This document shows, in pieces, positions 57,885 through 64,000 of a stretch of 64,000 nt of DNA (position 1 is the stretch's first letter; the number at the start of each line of letters is the position of its first letter). The notes beneath the pieces were generated by a model that saw only the letters and a list, made by a program, of their open reading frames with translations, had not been told where the DNA came from and made no database searches. The stretch is taken from NCBI RefSeq assembly GCF_009828855.1, contig NZ_WUAG01000001.1, positions 868,001 to 932,000 of the forward strand, given 5' to 3'. The translations under genes were made by a program, and so were the position numbers. The stretch is from Psychromonas sp. L1A2. Lineage in GTDB: Bacteria; Pseudomonadota; Gammaproteobacteria; Enterobacterales; Psychromonadaceae.

Positions 57885-58925
57885 ATGAAGAAAATTATAT
57901 TCATTGGAATACTCTTGTTTTTGATTGCGATTTCATTTATCCCAAAATTTATTTCTTTTGAGCGAACACCTTTTCAAAAAAATTGGATTACTTACAAAGC
58001 ACAGTTTATTGATACTAATCGAATACTTGATACTGAAAATAACAATACATCAACCAGTGAAGGGCAAGGGTTTGCTTTATTGTTTGCTGTCTTTTCTAAT
58101 GATAGAAAGCAGTTTCAAGACATGTGGGCGTGGACACAGCAAAACATGCAGCGTGAAGATCATCTATTTCGTCAGCAATATTCACCCTCAGAAAAAGGGG
58201 AGTGTGATAAAAAATGTATCTCTGCTCAAAGCAATGCAAGTAATGGCGATATCATTATTGCTTGGGCTTTATTAGCAGCAGAAAATAAATGGGATCGCCA
58301 AATATTCCTAGTTGAAGGTTTACGTGTGTTAGATGCTATTAAAGCTAAACTTATTCGTCAACAATTCGGTTATCAGTTGCTATTACCGAGCGAAACAGGT
58401 TTTGAGTTGCCTGATGACCGTGTTCAAATCAATTTATCCTACTGGGTATTTCCCGCTTTAAATTTATTTACAGAAGTAACAGGTGATCCTATTTGGGCTG
58501 AAGTATACCAATCGGGCACATCATTGATGAAGTCTGCTCGTTTTGGCGATTGGAATTTACCGTCAAATTGGATGATCTTGTCGGAAGATAAAGCAACTTT
58601 AGAAGGGGCTAACTCTACAGAGTATGGAGAGAATGCTAATCGATTACCGCTTTATTTAATGCTTGCACAAGATTATCAAACACAATTAATCGCGCCATTT
58701 ATTGACTTTTGGGCTCAGGAAACACTACCAGCAACGGTTGATTTATTGACAGGTCAACGTTCAGAAACATTAGCTAACGCTGGAATGAAAGCGATTAAAG
58801 CCGTTACAGAAGCTAAAATGAACAATGAAAATGCTGATGTTACATTGCCTCAGGTAACACCAGAAATAGATTATTATTCTGCCACTTTTATTTTATTATC
58901 ACAGCTCCCGATTGTGAAAAAATAA
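57885..58925 (+). CDS. Glycoside hydrolase family 8, endoglucanase-like
   Basis: 346 residues with an N-terminal signal anchor (about 4-20). The catalytic acid is E59 in TSEGQGFALLFAVF, and SNASNGDIIIAWALL holds the second catalytic Asp. Both are typical of GH8 (BcsZ/CelC-type). No cellulose synthase is next to it, so it could act on an extracellular beta-glucan. The N-terminus may stay uncleaved. Confidence 0.85.
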   Translation: MKKIIFIGILLFLIAISFIPKFISFERTPFQKNWITYKAQFIDTNRILDTENNNTSTSEGQGFALLFAVFSNDRKQFQDMWAWTQQNMQREDHLFRQQYSPSEKGECDKKCISAQSNASNGDIIIAWALLAAENKWDRQIFLVEGLRVLDAIKAKLIRQQFGYQLLLPSETGFELPDDRVQINLSYWVFPALNLFTEVTGDPIWAEVYQSGTSLMKSARFGDWNLPSNWMILSEDKATLEGANSTEYGENANRLPLYLMLAQDYQTQLIAPFIDFWAQETLPATVDLLTGQRSETLANAGMKAIKAVTEAKMNNENADVTLPQVTPEIDYYSATFILLSQLPIVKK

Positions 58926-59335
58926 TGATACCAACGTTGAATTCGTTGATCAAAGTGCGACGAGCAGATCTTGATATAGAGTAACTCGATCTAATGCTTG
59001 AGTTGGTTTGCTTAAAGAGGGGCGTCTTATTGGTGTTAATTATTATTACTATAAGTGTCAGTTCAACAGGGCGTTTTTAAAAGATGTGATCTGCTTATAA
59101 GTGATTATTTAATTAGGTATTTATTTAGAGTGGCATTGTTTAAGTTAGAAAGGCACTATTACTTAAGTTAGAAAAATACTATTGCACTTATCACTTGAAT
59201 TCAAGATTAGAAAAACATGATAGAAATAGGCTAAGCCAATAGATTAAATTACTATAGCTCGATGAAAAATAGCTCAATGAAAATAGCTCAATTAAAATAG
59301 ACGCCAAATATTCAGACTTAAAAGAGAAAATAAAT
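58926..59335. other. Intergenic stretch upstream of trxC
   Basis: 410 bp, AT-rich. It has short direct repeats near 59135-59180 (TTTAAGTTAGAAA and CTTAAGTTAGAAA) and near 59262-59300 (AATAGCTCAAT, repeated three times). A sequence starting ATACCAACGTTGAATTC at 58929 recalls the MITE end, but no match to the rest was seen. Confidence 0.5.
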
Positions 59336-59770
59336 ATGACTACAATTACTTCTAGATGCCCACATTGCCATTCCATGAATCGCTTGCCTGTTGAACGAAT
59401 TGAAGCAACACCTAGTTGTGGACGTTGTAAAAAAGACTTATTACAGGGCGCACCAATTGAAGGAACAGCCGCTAATTTGTCAGTGTTAATCAATGGCGAT
59501 AAACCTGTTGTTGTTGATTTTTGGGCACCGTGGTGTGGCCCTTGTATTAACTTTGCTCCAACATTTACAGAGGTAGCAACACAACAAACTGCTGCTCGAT
59601 TTGTGAAAGTAGATACTGAAGATCAACAACAGTTAGGTGCGCAATATAATATTCGTAGCATTCCAACATTGATGGTGTTTAAACAAGGCAAAGTGGTAGA
59701 TACTTTGAATGGGGCATTACCTGCAGCGCAGTTTAAATCTTGGTTAGCACAGGCGTTGTTAAAGTCATAA
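59336..59770 (+). CDS. trxC: TrxC, thioredoxin 2
   Basis: 144 residues. An N-terminal zinc finger with C8, C11, C28 and C31 (RCPHCH and SCGRCKK), followed by the thioredoxin fold with active site WAPWCGPC (about residues 63-70) and the cis-Pro SIPTLM. Zinc-type thioredoxins are linked to OxyR and oxidative stress; here with katG in the same window. Length is standard. Confidence 0.95.
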   Translation: MTTITSRCPHCHSMNRLPVERIEATPSCGRCKKDLLQGAPIEGTAANLSVLINGDKPVVVDFWAPWCGPCINFAPTFTEVATQQTAARFVKVDTEDQQQLGAQYNIRSIPTLMVFKQGKVVDTLNGALPAAQFKSWLAQALLKS

Positions 59771-59855
59771 TAGTAAAGTCATAATAGATATCCAGAATAA
59801 GTCACATTTATTATGGCTTATGCTCAAAGGAAAGTGGTGGAAATAACGGTACTTA

Positions 59856-60014
59856 TACCAATGGAATTAAATAAGTGCTCAGAGATTGCGCAGGAAAAAT
59901 TAACACTAACAAGGTGTGAGTTGTAGGAGATAGTTGTTCTCACTTCAAAACTCACAACGCAGTTAGGGGTGATTTTAACCAGCAAGAATGATCACCTTAT
60001 TAATTCTTTTGGTA
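59856..60014. mobile_element. MITE copy 3 (159 bp) inserted in a phosphatase gene
   Basis: Starts TACCAATGG and ends TTTTGGTA, 159 bp, about six differences from the copy at 24520. TTA flanks both sides (59853-59855 and 60015-60017). It lies directly in the first codons of the histidine phosphatase gene. Confidence 0.92.
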
Positions 60015-60562
60015 TTAGACATGGTATGCCTGAGCCTATTTCAGAAGCCCCTGTCACTGCATTGGGGTTTAGACATTGGATTGAGCTGTATAATAAATCA
60101 AGTGTGCTCGAGAGTACCTATCCTCCGCTTAGCGCGGTTAATTATGCTCATGATTGCAATGCGATAATTTGTAGTCGTCTTCAACGATCTATTGATTCAG
60201 CCTCTATCCTAAATGCAGGGAAGATCGTTTTATGTGATGATCTATTTATAGAAGCTGGATTACCATCAGCAAGTTGGCGTACTTTTAAAATGACGCCGAA
60301 ATTTTGGGCAATATGTTTTAGAGTGTTATGGCTTTTAGGATACTCAAATCACTCCGAATCAATAAAAGAAGTAAAAGCTAGAGCGGCATTAGCGACAGAT
60401 AAGCTTATTGAGTTAGCGACTCTGCATCATAAAGTATTGTTTGTTGGTCATGGCATTTTTAATCGATTTCTTGTTAAGGAATTGATAAGGCGAGGATGGT
60501 CTGGCGCTAAATCCCCACAATCAGAATATTGGGCTGGAGACCTCTATAAGAAAAGTTACTAG
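59969..60562 (+). CDS. Histidine phosphatase family protein with a MITE-derived start
   Basis: 197 residues. RHGMPE and the later LFVGHGIFNRF (second His) mark the histidine phosphatase (phosphoglycerate mutase-like) superfamily; R..S in CSRLQRSIDSA also fits. The first 16 residues come from the MITE (GTG start inside it). Removing the element and one TTA gives GTG GAA ATA ACG GTA CTT AGA CAT GGT: M-E-I-T-V-L-R-H-G, a normal family start at 59837 with AAAGG upstream. Whether the present version works is unknown, as the strand before RHG has changed to HLINSFGI. Confidence 0.72.
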   Translation: MILTSKNDHLINSFGIRHGMPEPISEAPVTALGFRHWIELYNKSSVLESTYPPLSAVNYAHDCNAIICSRLQRSIDSASILNAGKIVLCDDLFIEAGLPSASWRTFKMTPKFWAICFRVLWLLGYSNHSESIKEVKARAALATDKLIELATLHHKVLFVGHGIFNRFLVKELIRRGWSGAKSPQSEYWAGDLYKKSY

Positions 60563-60912
60563 GCAATTAACTTTTAAAATTGCTTTAAGCTATTTACTTT
60601 TTTGTACTTACTATTTGCATCTAAGACAGCTCTCACGACCTAATTTTTAAATTATTTTATTAATACCTCATTTATTGGCACTTATTCAATCAATACCTAT
60701 AAATAGCGACCTATTAAAGAAGCACTATTCTATTTATTAACCTACTCTTATATTTTAAATCTTAAGCCTGAATAGCACATGTTTGACACGATAATAAATA
60801 TTTAATCGGCTTAATCTATTTAAATAATTGAATGATTAAAGTGGTTTTTCGGGTCTTATTAATACACGCCTGACAGGGACGAATAAAATGGTTACATCAC
60901 CCGGAGAGAGTT
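60563..60912. other. AT-rich intergenic stretch
   Basis: 350 bp, no gene or clear repeat. Presumed promoter of the CRTAC1-like gene is in its right half. Confidence 0.5.
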
Positions 60913-62511
60913 ATGAGTAAATGGAAGAAAATATCGCTAATTGTTATCGGCATTCTAATTTGTATTGCATTATTTTTTACTAAAATAGTAGCCTATGTAA
61001 TACAAGGACCTGAGCAAGAACAAGGTGAAACCGACTTACGTTTTAGTGAAATTAGCACGGAATTCACACATCAATCTGATTTTGTTGCCGGGTTACCTTT
61101 TATGGCGTTATCTACGATTGATATAGATAACGATGGCATTGATGAAGTGTTTGTTGGTGGTGGTATTGGACAACAAGATGGTTTACAAAAATATGAGAAT
61201 AATGCGCTAGTAAGTATTCCTTCTGAAGGTTGGTTTGATAAAGCTGAAGATGACCCAACTTATGGTGCATCATCGATCGATGCTAATAACGATGGTTTAG
61301 TCGATCTTTTTGTCGCAAGAAGCAGTGGTCTTTATTTTTATGAAAATACAGGAACAGGTTTTAGTGGTAAGAAAATAGACTTTCCTTTAGATAAAAAGTC
61401 GATGCCTTTATCTGTTTCTTTTGGTGATATTAATAATGATGGCGCGGTTGATTTGTATGTTTCTAACTATATTCGTCCTGAATATGTGGAAGGTGAAACT
61501 ATCTTTAATCAAGAATACGGCGGCATTAGTAATTTATTATTAAATAACGGTGACAACACTTTTACGGATATTACTAAATCATCTGGTGTTTATGAGCAAC
61601 ATAATACCTTTACCGCCGTTTTTGTGGATTTAAATAATAATGGTTTAAGTGATTTAGTTGTCGCTCAAGATACTGGTTTTGTACGTATCTTTAAAAACAA
61701 TGGTGATTTAACCTTCGAAAATATTACTTTACCGGTGACTTATAGCTACCCGATGGGTATTGCAGTTAGTGACTATAATAACGACGGTTTGATGGATTTA
61801 TATTTCAGTAATGTGGGTAAAACCTTACCTGACTTTTTAGTCGTAGGGGATTTAAGAGAAGATCAAACCCTGAATAAAGATTATATTTTGCTAGAGAATC
61901 AAGGTGATTTTAACTTTAAAGATACTGCACTAGAAAATAACGCCGCAAAATATGGGTTTGGTTGGGGACTCGTTTCTTATGATTTTAATAACGATACCCT
62001 TGCTGATTACCTTATTACTCAAAATTACATTCGTTTCCCTGCGGTTGAACATCTCGATCTATACCCTGGTAACTTATTACAACAATATGAAGAAAACTCT
62101 TTTAAACCTGTTGAAGAAGTCGCTGGTATTGGTAATAAACATTTCGGGGTAACAACGGTTGTTTCAGACTTTAATCAAGATGGTTGGCCTGATGCTGTTA
62201 TTGGTAATTTAAATGGGAAATTACGTGCTTTCATTAATAATGGTGGAACGCGTCATTGGCTTAAAATTGCTTTTAAAGATGAGACTCATTCTATTGGTGC
62301 ATTAGTGACGTTAACTATGGTCGATGGTCAAACTTATACCAATCAGTTTTATACCAGTGAAGGTTTAGGTTCGGATCAAACTAGTGATGTGTTTTTTGGA
62401 TTAGGTGATCAAACTGAGATTAAATCTGTGAAAGTGACTTATCAGAGCGGAAGAACGGTGAATATTGATTTACCACAGGTCGACTCTACGATTGATCTTT
62501 CTGATTATTAA
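60913..62511 (+). CDS. FG-GAP repeat protein of the CRTAC1/ASPIC-UnbV type
   Basis: 532 residues. N-terminal signal anchor (about 7-28), then about seven repeats of the form D-x-N-x-D-G-x-x-D (for example DIDNDGIDEVFVG, DANNDGLVDLFVA, DYNNDGLMDLYFS and DFNQDGWPDAVIG), which build a calcium-binding beta-propeller, and a C-terminal ASPIC/UnbV domain (HWLKIAFKDETHSIGALV and VKVTYQSGRTVNI). An exported or anchored adhesion-type role is likely, not shown. AGAGAG precedes the ATG. Confidence 0.85.
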   Translation: MSKWKKISLIVIGILICIALFFTKIVAYVIQGPEQEQGETDLRFSEISTEFTHQSDFVAGLPFMALSTIDIDNDGIDEVFVGGGIGQQDGLQKYENNALVSIPSEGWFDKAEDDPTYGASSIDANNDGLVDLFVARSSGLYFYENTGTGFSGKKIDFPLDKKSMPLSVSFGDINNDGAVDLYVSNYIRPEYVEGETIFNQEYGGISNLLLNNGDNTFTDITKSSGVYEQHNTFTAVFVDLNNNGLSDLVVAQDTGFVRIFKNNGDLTFENITLPVTYSYPMGIAVSDYNNDGLMDLYFSNVGKTLPDFLVVGDLREDQTLNKDYILLENQGDFNFKDTALENNAAKYGFGWGLVSYDFNNDTLADYLITQNYIRFPAVEHLDLYPGNLLQQYEENSFKPVEEVAGIGNKHFGVTTVVSDFNQDGWPDAVIGNLNGKLRAFINNGGTRHWLKIAFKDETHSIGALVTLTMVDGQTYTNQFYTSEGLGSDQTSDVFFGLGDQTEIKSVKVTYQSGRTVNIDLPQVDSTIDLSDY

Positions 62512-62631
62512 TTTAAAGCGTTAATTTCAAATGGCTAATTCCAAGTTATTAGTACCAGACGATTAATTTCGGATTATTAGTTTTAAATGATTAGCCATAA
62601 CCATATAAACACTCAAAAAGAGATCTAAATT

Positions 62632-63339
62632 GTGGATAAAAAAACATATAACACGTTATTACTCACTGGCATCGCTGGGTTTCTAGCTGCTTTGTTAGTT
62701 GGAATAGGGGAGTTCACTTTACAGTTTTCTCCTCTCGGTGGTTACGAAGTTGAGGGGTACGGTTACTTTGCTAATGTGACTAAAGACAAATTAACGATAG
62801 GGCATTTCTTTAGTACCTTAGCGGCGCCATTATATATTTTAGGCTACTGGCACCTTGGACAAATGTTTATTCGAGGTGGTAGTAAAGTACATGGTTGGAT
62901 TATCACCTTATTAGGTGGTTACGCCTTTATGGTCGGTAATGCTTGGTTAGGTGGCCGCATTTATTTAGCCTTAACTGCGCATGAAATTGCCGATACGACT
63001 GATACTAATGTAGTACTTCAATTACAGAGCTTATTAAGCGACTTTGGGACGCACAACGAACCACTTGTTAATGCATTGCGCTTGGCGATGGTTGTTGTGT
63101 CTGTGCTTTGGATATGGCGTATTGTCATCGGTAAGACACTTTACCCGCGTTGGGTTGCACTGTTTAGCCCTGCCTTAATCTTAGGAGTGATCTTTATGAC
63201 TTACTTTACTGGGTTAAGTATTGGTGTTTGGTTATTGCCAGCTGCAATGAATGTGGTGCATTTAATTGTATTTACTATCTCACTTTATTCATTACACCGT
63301 GTGTATAAAATAGGTTTGCCTACTCAAAGCCAAGACTAA
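62632..63339 (+). CDS. DUF6796 family membrane protein
   Basis: 235 residues starting at a GTG with AGAG upstream. Six or so membrane helices; FTLQFSPLGGYEVEGYGYF and GHFFSTLAAPLYILGYWHLG near the N-terminus match the DUF6796 pattern as I recall it. Function unknown. The next gene begins 16 bp after its stop. Confidence 0.65.
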   Translation: MDKKTYNTLLLTGIAGFLAALLVGIGEFTLQFSPLGGYEVEGYGYFANVTKDKLTIGHFFSTLAAPLYILGYWHLGQMFIRGGSKVHGWIITLLGGYAFMVGNAWLGGRIYLALTAHEIADTTDTNVVLQLQSLLSDFGTHNEPLVNALRLAMVVVSVLWIWRIVIGKTLYPRWVALFSPALILGVIFMTYFTGLSIGVWLLPAAMNVVHLIVFTISLYSLHRVYKIGLPTQSQD

Positions 63340-63355
63340 TTAAAAGATAATTAAT

Positions 63356-63805
63356 ATGCAGAGCAAAGATACACAGAACAAAGGTACAGAGAACAAGGAT
63401 ATGCCGCTTACGAAGGTTCAGATAGCAATAAAAGTCATTTTGTTAGTGCTATTGAGTATTGGTTTATACGGCGCGTTATCTGTGTCTTATTTAACAGTAA
63501 CAGGCATTGCGCCATGTCCAAGTGTTGCCAAACTACCTGCTTGTTTTATCGTGACTATTGGCTATTTTCTAATGTTGGTCGCGACTTTTTTTCATAATAA
63601 GCTTAACGCTAAATGGTTGTTTATTATTGGCTGGTCACCTGTTGTATTACTCGCTCTAGTCGGTAGTTTATTGGAGTTAAGCCAAGGTGATATTTGTCCT
63701 AAAAGCAGTATGGGAATAGCGTTGTGTTATGTCTCACTTAGCTTTGCGATCATGGTAGCTGCGCTATTTTGGTTACTTAATAAAATGAGTTCTTCTATCA
63801 AGTAA
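63356..63805 (+). CDS. Small membrane protein, unknown
   Basis: 149 residues: a hydrophilic N-terminus (about 1-20) and four membrane helices. Cysteines in APCPSVAKLPACFI and GDICPKSSMG near predicted membrane ends could form disulfides, which recalls VKOR-like proteins, but the CxxC active-site motif is missing. Probably co-transcribed with the DUF6796 gene. Confidence 0.6.
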   Translation: MQSKDTQNKGTENKDMPLTKVQIAIKVILLVLLSIGLYGALSVSYLTVTGIAPCPSVAKLPACFIVTIGYFLMLVATFFHNKLNAKWLFIIGWSPVVLLALVGSLLELSQGDICPKSSMGIALCYVSLSFAIMVAALFWLLNKMSSSIK

Positions 63806-63857
63806 TGTAAACAAAAGTAAATTTACATGATTTAATTTAATTTAATTTAATTACTCT

Positions 63858-63898
63858 AAAAGGGATGTTAGCTGTTATTAGCTTCATCCCTTTTTTAT
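63858..63898 (+). terminator. Rho-independent terminator of the DUF6796 pair
   Basis: AAAAGGGATG (63858-63867) with CATCCCTTTT and an inner AGCT/AGCT pair, followed by TTATT. A run of TTTAA repeats lies just before (63831-63853). Confidence 0.85.
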
Positions 63899-64000
63899 TG
63901 AGCAAAGCATAACCAAATAGAGTGCGGAAGGAGAGACTTGGGCTTTCGCTTCCTAGGCTTATTTAAAATAGCTAAACCTAGCCCCTTACTATTAATTAGC

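Noticed and set aside
58929..59113. Fourth MITE copy before trxC
   Set aside because: It starts ATACCAACG and ends in TTAATTAGGTAT-like bases, but the interior and the terminal repeats do not match the others.

Overview
The window is AT-rich chromosomal DNA of a marine gammaproteobacterium. Gene order points to the order Alteromonadales, most likely Psychromonas or a close relative (inference from synteny and protein resemblance, no search run). Blocks shared with E. coli are hemL-clcA-(DUF6776)-erpA-TRIC channel, ybfF/seqA-pgm, ybfE-fldA-fur, parC-plsC and the divergent ynfM/ynfL-like pair. No rRNA, tRNA or CRISPR array was recognised.

Layout. 1-4.8 kb: end of ilvY, ubiK, a DUF2750 gene, and the leftward rraB, plsC and parC. 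5.1-12.6 kb: hemL, clcA, DUF6776, erpA, a TRIC-type channel, argA and an orphan TAXI binding protein. 12.7-14.2 kb: a complete IS4-family insertion sequence ending just 3' of fur. 14.2-24.3 kb: fur, fldA, ybfE, DUF2788 and ybfF leftward; then a seqA broken by two apparent single-base insertions, pgm, glgP, yfcZ and a DEAD-box helicase. 24.9-36.4 kb: ubiG, hemH, a five-gene leftward DUF operon ending in a CreA-like gene, katG, a YihU-like dehydrogenase and a PEP-CTERM protein. 36.7-45.4 kb: a GH88 hydrolase, truC, small membrane genes, a yqfO-like gene, MFS/LysR pair, a YcxB-like protein and metC. 45.5-47.2 kb: a large array of about 138-bp palindromic repeats. 47.2-52.9 kb: a DUF2157/DUF4401/GDYXXLXY operon, a lipoprotein, a CPBP protease and a small 2OG-Fe(II) oxygenase. 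53.3-57.4 kb: four integron gene cassettes with attC sites and no integrase in view. 57.9-64 kb: GH8 endoglucanase, trxC, a histidine phosphatase whose 5' end was replaced by a MITE, a CRTAC1-like FG-GAP protein and two membrane proteins.

Functionally the window joins housekeeping genes (haem: hemL, hemH; ubiquinone: ubiK, ubiG; Fe-S and iron: erpA, fur, fldA; glycogen: pgm, glgP; oxidative stress: katG, trxC; amino acids: argA, metC) with accessory polysaccharide enzymes (GH88, GH8).

The most striking signals are: (i) the integrase-less cassette array, where the ends of each cassette can be checked against its own attC; (ii) a MITE family with 3-bp TNA target duplications, one copy of which gave a phosphatase gene a new start; (iii) the split seqA, which becomes colinear with E. 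coli SeqA if two bases are removed; (iv) the 1.6-kb palindromic repeat array; (v) a 47-codon Ile/Thr-rich open frame resembling an attenuator leader peptide but with no biosynthetic operon behind it.
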